Positions 11,300-21,199 of a stretch of 64,000 bases of DNA are shown piece after piece (the first letter of the stretch is position 1; each line of letters begins with the position of its first letter). This stretch comes from Scylla paramamosain (taxonomy: Eukaryota; Arthropoda; Malacostraca; Decapoda; Portunidae), in contig NC_087191.1 of the NCBI RefSeq assembly GCF_035594125.1, positions 3,358,967 through 3,422,966 of the forward strand, written 5' to 3'. Under the pieces are notes generated by a model, which was not told where the DNA came from, searched no databases, and was given only the letters and a program-made list of their open reading frames with translations. A program made the position numbers and the translations under genes.

Positions 11300-11924
11300 G
11301 CTGCAAAGTTGGGGACGAGGAATATGATCAAAGTCGTTAACTGCTTATACAATATTCAGTGCATAAATGGTTCACACAATTTTAGAATGTCATTGTTAGT
11401 AATCAGTGAAGTAGCATACGCAAATACAATGGCATCAAAATGCCTGCGAGACATACGCGAAAACTTCATCATCATCCTCAATGGTCGGGGGTTCTATTAC
11501 ACTGGCTAGTCTTGATACCATACGCCTATTCTTAATGGCAAGCGGATCCAACCGCCTAGTCGTTGAAGTAGGGATGTCCTTAGGACTGAACACCACGGCT
11601 TTCTTTTTTTTTCTACTTCTCTTCTTCCTCGTTTTTTTTTTTTTTCATGGACGGACTTGTAAAAACCACCGTGGAATCGCCCGCTAAATGGTATCGTTTC
11701 TGGTCGGAACTGGTTTTGGAGAATAAGTCTGAATCGCTAAATGTCAGGCGACGCCGTGAGGTATTTCCTCTTTTTTTTTTTTTTTTAAGCAATGTGGTAT
11801 GGGAAAGTCCTCCTTGTCACTGTCAACTCATTGACTGTAACAGTAGCTTGGTCAGGCTGTTCCTCCTTCTCCTTGTTGTCAGGGCAAAAATAGTAATAAT
11901 TTACGTTAATTATAAGTCCACCTG

Positions 11925-12008
<84 letters not shown>

Positions 12009-12300
12009 CATAGAAACGAGACCATCTGCACATGCCATCACAAGAGAGTACTTTCACAGGACCTTCGTCTTGTGAGCACACCATCACAATAAGAATATAA
12101 TGAAAAAAAAAAAAAAAAAAAAAAAAGCACTTACCAGTTTTAGCAGTGGCAGAACGTTTGGCCATTTCTTTTTCGTGGTAGACCGGAGGTTGGTGTGGTA
12201 AAGTCGGAGTAGATGTCTGTGTCTAGCCTGTGCTAGTGTCCCAATGTTGTTATGACTGCCGCCTTTTATACATATTATTATTAAAACCGTCAAACTAGCA
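11300..12300 (-). other. Polinton distal region, unrecognised
   Basis: Between the left terminal repeat and the capsid gene the minus strand has short open stretches. One (about 11,350-11,580) reads through MVSRLASVIEPPTIEDDDEVFAY, given here as the segments MVSRLASVIEPPT and DDDEVFAYVSQAFD. Another starts MAKRSATAKTGK at 12,165. I see no family motif. The region is broken by a second (AG)n run at 11,931-12,003 and by poly-A/T runs at 11,588, 11,632, 11,770 and 12,103. By position it could hold the missing protease, but nothing in the sequence supports that. Confidence 0.3.
11931..12003 (+). repeat. (AG)n microsatellite
   Basis: Pure GA dinucleotide run of about 73 bases inside the Polinton. 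Confidence 0.95.
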
Positions 12301-12869
12301 ACCCATACAGAAGTTTAGCATATGTGCCTATTGTCCCGAAGCTAAGCGTGGGTGGTCCCCCTTCTTCCACCTGCCTACCATGAAAGAGCTTGTATCTTAA
12401 ACGTTTATCATTATAGAAATACTAGCCTTTCTTAAAAGTTCCATGAATACACTGCATGACACGTTTAAGGTGTTAATGACTGAGCAGAAAGCAGAAATAC
12501 ATGGTATAAATTCCACAAATAATGGATTGCGTTCCCTGCATTCGATAGGCTAATCTATACACATTCATCTATGGACTGGCTTGTATAAAGCGATATAAGG
12601 TCAGTGAATTAATACTGGGATGTGGATTATAACTGTCAAAGTAACCCAGGATTAGTGTTTGAAAATTTATGTATACAGCGATCCAGTGATCCAAGTGATT
12701 AGTGGTTTCTCCCAAATTCAGTGTTGAGAATAAAGACCGCGGGTTTTAGATGTTGCTTTGCCTGATTAAGCAGCCTACTGATGTAACCTTGAAGGAGACA
12801 GACTGAAAAAATTACGTTATCCCCCATCATGCCGACTAATCCTCGTTTGATTTCCAGTGCATTCATTTT

Positions 12870-14010
12870 GTTTTACGCATTAACCTGACTTGTGACTTGG
12901 CGGTGAGCGTCTACCTCTATTACGCTCGTTGTGCCTACAAAGAAGATTATGGGAAGATTTTTGTTTTGACCTGTATTAACTGTAAGAGTCACGCGTATGT
13001 TCTCAGAATTATCGAGTGGAATCCCGTTTTCCACGTCTTCCGTGACGAAATTCAAGACGCATAACGTTCCCCTGCCGCAAAGGCCGGGAGGATTAGATTG
13101 TTATCTGTCTCTAATCCCAGACCTTCGAGTGCTGAATAAAGGAGTCAAGAAACGTGATGGGGAAATTCACTGAGGGTGTTGCAAACAGTGGAACTGTTAA
13201 TGGTTATGTGAACGTGAGAGAGATCGGTGTGAGTGAAATAAAGACCATTTTCCCTGTAAGAGCCAGACATGCTGTCCATGTCTACGATAAACATCATGAG
13301 GTTCTGTGGAATAATATATGCAAAAAGGTAACTTCTCTAGTGAACTCGTTTGATTGATACCTAAGACGTAGGTTTCATACAGGGTTCGGTTATATGTGTA
13401 TTGGATTGATTTCGAGGCGAGCGATAAATTGAGCGACTCCAAGACCGACACATGCGGCACGACACGATCGACCCATAGCTTGGTCGATTCGAGAATAAAT
13501 TTAAAGGTTTCACCGTCCTGATGGGTGTTAAAAATCCACGACTTGTTAGCTAGTTCCAGTCTGACTCTCACATCCAGAAGCGTCCAGACTCGCCATGTCC
13601 ATCAGCAAGGGAGCCGTCATACTAACTCCGTGTGTTTTAAGGTCGGCAACGATTTCCTTTTCCTGTTTATTTTCCCCGTGAAGTATTCTTCACTATACGC
13701 TTCCATGTTACCTCGCGGAAGAAGAAGGAAGTACATCCGATTTTATCAAAATCGTCAAATTTTTCGTGGGGATTCGACGTTATCATTTTAACGAAACTAT
13801 GACAGTAAAAGAGGGTATTTGACTCTACCATCTGTTCATTGAAATAACATGTACAACTTTTAAAAAGTGTGCTACTAAAACTGTTAAGAAAAACCACATC
13901 ATCCGAGTCACATAATTTCGATCCATCCACCTTCATCACGGGTGCCTACAAGTCTATCATGAGTGCACTCAGATCGAGGAGCTGTCCCACGACTCATGGA
14001 ATTCTGATAT
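12870..14010 (-). pseudogene. Polinton major capsid protein (double jelly roll)
   Basis: Three minus-strand pieces in order resemble Polinton/adintovirus hexon-like capsid proteins. 13,667-13,939 carries the N-terminal jelly-roll block (FLNSFSSTLFKSCTCYFNEQ, family form VNNxLHSLFxxVxVxLN). 13,197-13,571 carries the middle block (KFILESTKLWVDRVVPHVSV, family KILxAxLxVRKVxxSPxV), followed in another frame by the PQNLMMFIVDMDSMSGS region. 12,873-13,055 carries the C terminus (NSENIRVTLTV and SVIEVDAHRQV). The protein would build the icosahedral shell. Each piece sits in a different frame, so the gene is inactive. A full capsid gene is about 500-600 codons; roughly 350 are traceable here. Identification is from remembered motifs, without alignment. 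Confidence 0.7.
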
Positions 14011-14239
14011 AGCTATCATTAATGGCATTGTTGGGTTCCTCTAAATTCACGGGTAATATATCTAGCTTGTTTCGATAAGCAATAAAACTTTCTATGGCTC
14101 TCAGACACGACACGCGAGGTAAACTTCCGAAACCGCTGCCGCGTAGAGTCGCAAAGAGATGGTTGTACCACTCCCTTGCACATCGAGTCCGTATTCTGTC
14201 ATCTTTTGCGTTATACTAACGCTTTCATGTCGAATATGT

Positions 14240-14600
14240 TGCTTTAATAGCATGACTTAGCTGTGTAGGCGTGTAGGTTTCGACTTTCTTTTGTTGGCTT
14301 TTTTTTTTTTTTTATAGGTTTGTGGACGCGCCCGTCCCTGCTTCGGGCAAGTCTTTGTCCAACGCCTTTCAGGGCTGACATGCCTCTTGTTTTTAAAGAT
14401 TCGCGTAAGTTTCGCCCCACTAGCACATCGACTAATACGTCTTTCCCCATTCGCACGGTCTCGGGGGGACATTTTTCATGAGAAAGGGTACGGCTTTTTT
14501 TGCGAGTCTGCTAAGCACATTAAATATTCCACCTCCTCTCCTACCGCGCGGAACAGGCGGGGACAGAAATATTCTGATGTCATCTAACCCACCGCCCCTG
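14240..14600 (-). pseudogene. Polinton minor capsid protein, adenovirus pVI-like
   Basis: The minus strand reads GRRGGGIFNVLSRLAKKAVPF near 14,500-14,550 (split here as GRRGGGIF and LSRLAKKAVPFLM), then after a one-base shift GKDVLVDVLVGRNLRESLKTR at 14,390-14,450 (given as GKDVLVDVL and GRNLRESLKTR). A Gly-Gly-Gly processing-like site followed by an amphipathic helix, then a GKxxLxDVLxGxNLxESLKxR block, is the pattern of Polinton pVI/pX-like proteins, which link capsid and genome. It lies directly upstream of the capsid gene, the usual order. The run of A/T at 14,303-14,318 encodes a Lys tract. A frameshift near 14,456 breaks it. Confidence 0.6.
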
Positions 14601-14711
14601 GTGTGACTTTCTAAAAAGAGTATCGAAGTCCTAACGATTGGGAGGGATGAACATACTCTTCATGGTTGTTGGTGATAACTTGTTTTCACAGAAAGTGAGA
14701 TATTTATTTAT

Positions 14712-15560
14712 TTACTTACGACAGATGTGAAGTAAAACCACCATGGTCTTGTCCCACCCATAATTAAAGGATCTACCCTTCTGATCAGTCACCTTTATAG
14801 CAATATTGTCTAAGTGGTCTTTAATAAGAGATTTGTACGTGATCTGGTGAAAATCTCGCCCTCCTGCAATTTCCATGGTAATCGCGAACAATAAATTCAC
14901 CCATTTATTATGGGAGCTACACAGTCTGAAAAGAAAAGGGCGAAATCTACTACACCATCCTGACGAGAGGGGAGGGGAGCCGGCACCGGAGTGATATTTT
15001 CACCAAAGGGTGTTATTGCGTCATAAAGAGGGTATTCTCCCGGGTTCTCGTATCTGAGTCATGCGGAAACTAAATTTCATGGTAAATTCACCAAAGTGGT
15101 CGTCTGTTGTACTGATACCTTTATGCGTAAACAAGTCCGTCCTGTGCAGTGTTTTATTATACTGCAGGAAAGCTTTTTTTTTTCTTAAAATAAAGTGAAA
15201 AGTGTCTTTTGAGGGTATCTGTAAAGGCGTCTGAAAGTTCACCATTAATAATATGAATCATATACCTCGTATCACCGGCTTCGATGTTGGTTTAAGGTAT
15301 GAAGGTGTACAGAGGATAAGAATGCTCTGGATTGACATGCGCGGTCGCCCAGATTTCTATGCGACTCGAATAATCGTTTTGGGTATACTATAATATGTCT
15401 TAGGATATAAACAGTTAACCAGAGCCACTTCATAATCCTTATTGGCATCCAGGCGTAAAGGAGGAATAAGTCTATTTTCAAACTTTCCCGGTGTGCTATC
15501 GGGATACACGTCCTGATTCCCTAAATTAATCAAATATAAGTAATGTTCATCTCCCATCAT
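14712..15560 (-). pseudogene. Polinton penton protein (single jelly roll)
   Basis: 15,357-15,560 starts MMGDEHYLYLINLGNQDVYP and continues with FENRLIPPLRLDANKDYEVAL, split here as FENRLIPPLRL and YEVALVN. This is the N-terminal pattern of Polinton pentons (FYxxLxSNxSxxxxPxNTxxxFxxxLPxxIxLxGxWEVAL). The middle part is in frames at 15,021-15,245 (EFTMKFSF). The end at 14,712-14,900 reads DNIAIKVTDQKGRSFNYGWD then VVLLHICRK, matching the family end IxIxITDxxGxxxxFxxGxxxVxLHFR. The product would form the capsid vertices. Frames change twice, so the gene is broken. Confidence 0.65.
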
Positions 15561-15569
15561 GGCTAGCTA

Positions 15570-16345
15570 ACAACTGAACACTCTTCCACCACCAGATGAC
15601 ATTTATGAACTGGTTTTCATTGCACATATACTTTATCCAGGTAAACGTTTGTTTGTATACCAAAAGGCTGCAGTCTGACCGCCAGGGCTTGTATTGCTGG
15701 CAGGTAATATTTCTACCTTTCACCATCCAGTCTGCCACGATATCCTAATCCTGCTGGGATGAACATTTCTTCCACCTCCTTATGCCCTATGGCCAGTACG
15801 GTTAATTTCTTCATGGAGACCTTGAAATAATGTGGGCGGTTGTTCTTGGTATCTTCTCTTTGGCCGGTGACATAATGCCAGTCTTGCATGTGTTCACAGC
15901 AGGCCTGGCTTTACTGTTATCCTCGATGGCGGCCCCCTATCCAAATTGCGTTTAAGAGACGACAAGGTAAGGGGAGTTTCCTTCCTTTTCTAGGGTTGCT
16001 TGCATCACTATTGTCCCTGCTTCGGCTATAAAGTCCATTTCTGCGACTATAAACACTTTCTTGTCGGTGCGCTTAATGTAAGTCATTCGCAAGTCCAAAA
16101 CAGTCACAGCCGATGGAGTTTACAGCGCAAATCAGAAAATTCCCACGACTGGCAAATTCAGTATCGTTGAGTCTTCCCGTAACTGTTTGTAGCTTCATGG
16201 TGACTGAAACATTATCTCTCACGCACGGCAGGCCATTTACCTGCCAGTCTTGAGTTGCCAGCTATCGCCATGGAGGAATCGTTGTTGGAGGCAGATATTC
16301 AGACCAGATCTTATCGGTGAGTTTCACCATGAGGGTTCTTTGTTA
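15570..16345 (-). pseudogene. Unrecognised Polinton ORF between penton and core-like gene
   Basis: The minus strand is open over most of this stretch but in changing frames. Recognisable runs are DKIWSEYLPPTTIPPWR, DWQVNGLPCVRDNVSVTMKL, RTDKKVFIVAEMDFIAEAG, FKVSMKKLTVLAIGHKEVEE and DWMVKGRNITCQQYKPW. The high density of sensible sequence suggests a real former gene of about 250 codons. I do not recognise it. It has no obvious membrane segment, Walker motif or adenain signature. A structural or accessory virion role is only a guess from position. Confidence 0.4.
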
Positions 16346-16393
16346 GTAAGCCAACCACGTTCCACCTACCAGGTTTGTCCTTAGTCTCATGTT

Positions 16394-16870
16394 TCATATA
16401 CTTTCAGGACTCAGTTGCGCGAAACGGAATAACATGTAAATTAGTGGTTTCTCTTGACTCGAGAATTTGACTTTAGGATTAACCAAGATAATAAACAGAT
16501 GTATCATGTTCAATCCGGAAAAGGGAGGCAAAAATTTTTCCCTTTTTATCCCACGCAATATTAGATTTTCCATCCAGCAACTCAACGAGTGATATACCGT
16601 ACTCTCGAGGTGGCAAGGTAAGAGGTGGCACGGCGACACAAATCAAGTCATCTAACGGAGGATTGTTAAGAGAAGATAAGGGAGTTTGAGTTAGTCTCGG
16701 TGTGGTAGATGAATGCAGGGTGGTTGTTGTGGTGGTGGTGGTGGTGGTGACGGTGTTCATAATTTTTTTCGGCGATGGACACTGGGACGAGGCAATATTC
16801 TTTCATTTTTGCAGTAACAGCTGTTACTGCAAGGGCTAGCAGAGCAGTCAGAATACTTCCACCTCCTTTG
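16394..16870 (-). pseudogene. Polinton core/processing-protein-like ORF
   Basis: The minus strand reads KGGGSILTALLALAVTAVTA near 16,800-16,860, then KEYCLVPVS, a Thr/His-rich low-complexity run made by the GGT repeat (16,717-16,757), and YGISLVELLDGKSNIAWDKK near 16,540-16,590. A Gly-Gly site followed by a hydrophobic segment and a later I-x-W-D-x-K-G block recalls a small virion-associated protein in Polintons and adintoviruses, where the hydrophobic part follows a Gly-Gly cleavage site. The match is to remembered patterns and the family name is uncertain. Confidence 0.4.
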
Positions 16871-17143
16871 GAGAGTAATACTGCCTTCTTTTTAAAAACC
16901 GGGGTCTTTTTTTAAGGCTACTGTACGAAGTTCATTCTTAAATTTCTTTAATTAATTTCTTTGAAAAGATCGAGAAAATTTCAGAAATATATTCAAATTT
17001 CATGCATTTTCAGTCCTTGTATCACCTCCTTTCTCAGTTTGGGTGAGATATGAGTCAAAATCTGGGGGTTTTTTGTCATATCTCAGTAAATCAGCTGTAT
17101 CTATCCAGCCGTCAAATTTACTAGGATAACCCCTCCAATGCAC

Positions 17144-18140
17144 TCAGTACTGCTTCTTCCCTCGCTGAGTCCAAGTTTTCAATACATCAACTTGAGAGAT
17201 GTCAGGCAGGGAAATTTTAACGAGTTCATCGCGGTAGAAAGCCCCTTTTACGTCTTCACCCCCCAAATCCTTTAAATAGTAGGTGGGGATGGTTTGCGAC
17301 GTGTCTACCCGGCTGATTTTTAAACAACTCCTCGGTGTTGGTGATGCCTTATTAAACTTAAATTGATTTCGAGAGACCGATTGTAGGCCTACAATGTCTC
17401 CCACCGTCAAATCAGAACTGATGGCGGGACTAACTAAATACATGCGTCTGAACTGAGCCTTGATGAAAGGCAATTCACGTAGCCGATGCACTTGAGACGG
17501 AGTTTGTTCCCTTCCTAATCCGCGATGGGGCGTGCGGGTAAACGCATCCACCAGGGTCGGAAGCACGTCACTGTAAGTTAACGTATTGTTTAGCATAAAA
17601 AAAAAAATTATAGATCTTGGATTTAATGGCTCGAATAATCCTTCTCGCTAAGCTCGTTTTAGTCTTGCGTGAGTAATTCGTGTACAACAACACACGCTTC
17701 GAATTTAAATACATCTTTTCATAACAGAAAAACTGTTATAAAATTCGGTTACTTGATATGTAACGAGGCGCGGTATTCCCTTAGACTTTTCTGACTCTAG
17801 GATGGCCAGTAATGCCTTCAGCGTACTTTCGGCGGATTTACTGGTAAGTGGTGCCACTTGTAAGTGGTGCCACAAAAGACGTCCAAAGAAAACATGATGT
17901 ATTTCATTTATTATGCTTTTGGAGGGCGGAAAAATCTCCCAAGTTGTATGTCATGATGACCTGGGGCTTGGGAGCTACAAGCTTCCTGCGGGGAAATCTT
18001 TTTCTAGTCCCCTTATGGAGTGTGTATGTACGACTTTACCGAAGAAACTCTTTCTTGTCACGCCAGGTTATATTCTTATTAATTTTTCTTGCTTCCCTGT
18101 ACAACTGACGGATGCCCCCCTAAGCCGGCAGGATTACTAA
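17144..18140 (-). pseudogene. Polinton retroviral-like integrase
   Basis: The longest clean piece, 17,144-17,596 minus (about 150 codons), is the integrase C terminus. LPTLVDAFTRTPHRGLGREQ matches the core end (LxxLVxxYNxxxHxxLGxxP), followed by VGDIVGLQSVSRNQFKFNKA, IPTYYLKDLGGEDVKGAFYR and DELVKISL, the chromodomain-like tail. The N-terminal part is in decayed frames upstream: GIRQLYREARKINKNITWRD near 18,080-18,130 and RTYTLHKGTRKRFPRR near 18,000-18,030, the zinc-binding and linker region. The catalytic core between 17,600 and 17,950 is hardly legible. The enzyme would insert the element into chromosomes. Confidence 0.75.
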
Positions 18141-18169
18141 CATCATGATATCTTTAAGTATTATAGCAT

Positions 18170-18770
18170 TCATAACAAAATCTTTTTCACAAGGCAGTTC
18201 TCCCACAATATTGGTGCGCAAGTGTAATTCTTGAGGTGTGTCCGGAGCCAAGTCACAGGGGGAAGATAACTGTGGGTTTGCTTCAGAACTGTATTTTCAA
18301 AAATATCCAGAAACAGTTTCGAGCGCTCTCGTCCAAAGATCTGTCTCCCTAAGTACTGCACTTGGTAAATTCTCTGTTTTTCATGAGGATGTAATGGGAG
18401 GTGTTCAAGGCAAGGCAAGGGGTCGGGAGTAATTTCTTGTAAAGAAAAATAAATAAATAATATTCTGCGTGATCAAAATGACGGAGAGATTCTTATGTCA
18501 TCCCTTGATAAAAGTGTTTACCACAGTCTGTGAACTGGCGACAGAAAATTACCGTCTAATATCAAAAGAGTTTGGACGCGCGGGTCTGTACTTGGCGTGA
18601 TTTCAACAACAGTTTCTGTAATCTCCTCATGTATTTCGAGTTTGTCTTTGATACTGATATTAATTTGTAGTGGATGCGAGGTAACGCCACATATAACAAT
18701 TTTGCTAAACACGCCTTCGTATTTCTTTACAATGTTAGTACATAGATGCGTTTTTTTTTTTTTTTTCCAG
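18170..18770 (-). pseudogene. Polinton packaging ATPase (FtsK/HerA-like), degraded
   Basis: The C-terminal half is the clearer part: YILMKNREFTK in one frame leads into LGRQIFGRERSKLFLDIFEN and YLPPVTWLRTHLKNY in the next (18,200-18,400). This fits the family pattern NxRDxxQxxxLGRQxFPxxxxxxxxxFxxA followed by YLxxDxxxxTPxxxRxR. Upstream, 18,518-18,712 has SKIVICGVTSHPLQ, where a Walker A loop (GxTxxGKT) would be expected but is destroyed, and TLLILDGN at the Walker B position. The enzyme would pump DNA into the capsid. It lies between polymerase and integrase. Confidence 0.5.
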
Positions 18771-19289
18771 AACTGGCATGATTTACAGTGATGAGTAGTG
18801 ACGGGTATCGAAATAGATTCAGCACCTTGTCGTTCAACGTCTTATCCAGGATTCCCTTTAAGGAAGATTAAAGCATACTATGTCAAATTACAGTATTTAC
18901 TATGTGCTACATTGAGAACATTACATGCATCGTCTCTTATGATCATCTACCTTATCTCCGCAATTCCTCTTACACTTAGTTACTTTGCGGGATGACTTCA
19001 CCACCACATTTACACCTGCTTCCGCTCCTGTTACATGACTCATGCTGCTCACACCTGCACTCTCCCCAACCGACACAACAGTCACGTGGTCATCTGTCCT
19101 AAATTCCTGTCTACTCCCACCCGTCCTCTCCCCTCCTGTTACATGTACGGCGTCCCTACCCACAGCTATCATATAAATATGCGGTTCAGTCTCCTGAACA
19201 AAATAACGACTTGGCAACATTTCTTTATCGTCCTCCCATCTACCACCACCTCTTCCTCGTCAGCCTCCTCTATAAAAAAAAGAAAAAAA

Positions 19290-19405
19290 AAAAACGACTT
19301 GAGAACATTTCTCTCCTGCGCCATAAGGCCGTCTTTTCTTCATTCGCCCGGTCCTCCTTCTTCTCCTCCTCCCTCTCCTCCTCCTCCTCCTCTTCTTCTT
19401 CTTCT

Positions 19406-19438
<33 letters not shown>

Positions 19439-21113
19439 ACCACTTTCTCATTCTCCGGCTGGTAAGGTGCGCGAGTGTGCTCACGGTCGGCATAATATCG
19501 CTTGTCATCAAACCGTAAGAGTGTTCGCTTCTTTCCGTGCGTACTGGAGATTTGTCCATTGACATTTATAATATTAAGGCGATCAACCCATATGGAAGTG
19601 TTGCCATTCATCGCATCTTTGAAGGTTTGGTGTGTTAAAACGCGTTGATGACAATTTGGTATGCCTTTACAGCGTGTCATATAACTTTCATCTTCTATGA
19701 GTACTGGGCTTCAGCACCACAACTTCCTTGATGAGTCGAGCCCGTCTCCGACTTTAACAAGCCTAATTGTCCTTTTCTCTCACCGTTAAAGCAGGGATGG
19801 TCATGTGGGAAGTTGCTAGTGTCCAGATAGTCAGCTATAGCTCCATATTTCAACTCATCATTTAAACTTTTATGACTTTCTAAACTATCTTTGTAACCTA
19901 GTTTGGGTCGATCGCCGATCACCTTGTACCAGAAAGAGTACATGGTTTTCTTAGCGGACTCCAAGATCTGAAAACCCATACAGATAGCCCTCTGGTTACT
20001 CGGAGGATACACTGTTTTGAATGATGGATCGGCCACGCATTTCGAAAAGGTGTTTTGTTGGTAACATATTTTTGCTGTAATCCATACCTCACCTTCGAGA
20101 GCACTGATCGTTCATACACCGCATTCGATATTAACTTGAACATCCGACTCTTGATTTTACAAGTCTCCTGTCTACGTTGATTAACATTTTTTTTCTATAA
20201 AATGCTTAAGGTATAGAGACTGGCGGTAACTATATATCCCATGGATACACTGAATTTCAAGCCTCAAAGACGTCAACAGCTGGAGTAATTCAAGGCTTTT
20301 GAAATGGTCCTTCAAGCCTGGGTGTGACGCCACTAATTTCCGGTTTCTCTTGGCAAATTTACATCCTTCTCCCTCTAATAACCTCCGACTGTGAGGTGAG
20401 AGCATATCTTTTGTAATATTCATGTGAGTGAATATTACAAAATATTCGCTGGTGTTGACATGAAGCCAGTATCCAGTGTCCCCATCTGTGGTACAATTCA
20501 CGATCCCAACCTTTAAAAATTCATCCATCTCGCAGGAGGTGAGATGGATATACAAAGTCGCATATAATGAATTAAAATCCAAATAATACAAATGTACCGG
20601 CTTCGCTATTGCCCTTGTGGTTGGCCCTCATGAAGGATCGAACGCAGGTCACAAAACCTTCTAGAATGTTTCCTTTAATGACATGAAACAATTCACGACT
20701 GTAGGGCGGATCAAGCTGAATGCCTGTCGACTTTTAAAAAGCGCCATAAGCGTACCATGAGAAAGATACATAATGTGCCACGCCTAGACCATATAGCTCC
20801 TGCATAGATGATCCGTATTTCATATAGACGTCGGCTAATAATCCAACGTCTATCTCACAGTATACTTTGACGTTATTACCTAAAGTGCTGCCGGATGCCA
20901 TCTCCCAGACGCGTTGAGCTTGTTGATGCTCTGCTGGCGATACATGTCTGTGCTTGAGCGAGTCGCGAAAAGCCTCACGAGGTCGTAATCTCGCCTCTGT
21001 TAAGCACTCTAAATTAGTGACGTATTCGTAACACATCACTTGCTTTTGTGTGCACACACTGTCTCTCACCTCCTGGGGGAGATAACTGACCATCTCATGT
21101 GTATATCTGGTGT
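19290..21113 (-). pseudogene. Polinton protein-primed DNA polymerase B, C-terminal half
   Basis: In minus-strand order: DSLKHRHVSPAEHQQAQRVW and VKVYCEIDVGLLADVYMKYG (20,734-21,195, exonuclease end and linker); YYLDFNSLYATLYI at 20,560 (palm motif A); KLVASHPGLKDHFKSLELL then IHGIYSYRQSLYL (20,190-20,330); MFKLISNAVYERSV near 20,120 (motif B, family KLxxNxxYGK, here YER); GFQILESAKKTMYSFWY then GYKDSLES near 19,870, where the catalytic motif C (DTDS) has become KDS; and LLRFDDKRYYAD near 19,490 (C-terminal block). A Glu-rich tract coded by 19,370-19,440 follows. The loss of motif C residues and several shifts show it is dead. The upstream half lies beyond the LINE A insertion. Confidence 0.85.
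19355..19445 (-). repeat. Trinucleotide (CTC/CTT)n run coding poly-Glu
   Basis: Pure CTC then CTT repeats. On the minus strand they read as a Glu tract at the end of the polymerase frame. Expansion of an acidic tail is more likely than a functional domain. Confidence 0.85.
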
Positions 21114-21199
21114 TAAGAACATAAGAACATAAGAAATAAGGGAAGCTGCAAGAAGCGACCAGGCTTACACGTGGCAGTCCCTGTATGAAACACACCTAC

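Noticed and set aside
19035..19562. 175-codon plus-strand frame with Leu and Pro runs
   Set aside because: It is antisense to the polymerase tail and the poly-Glu trinucleotide run.
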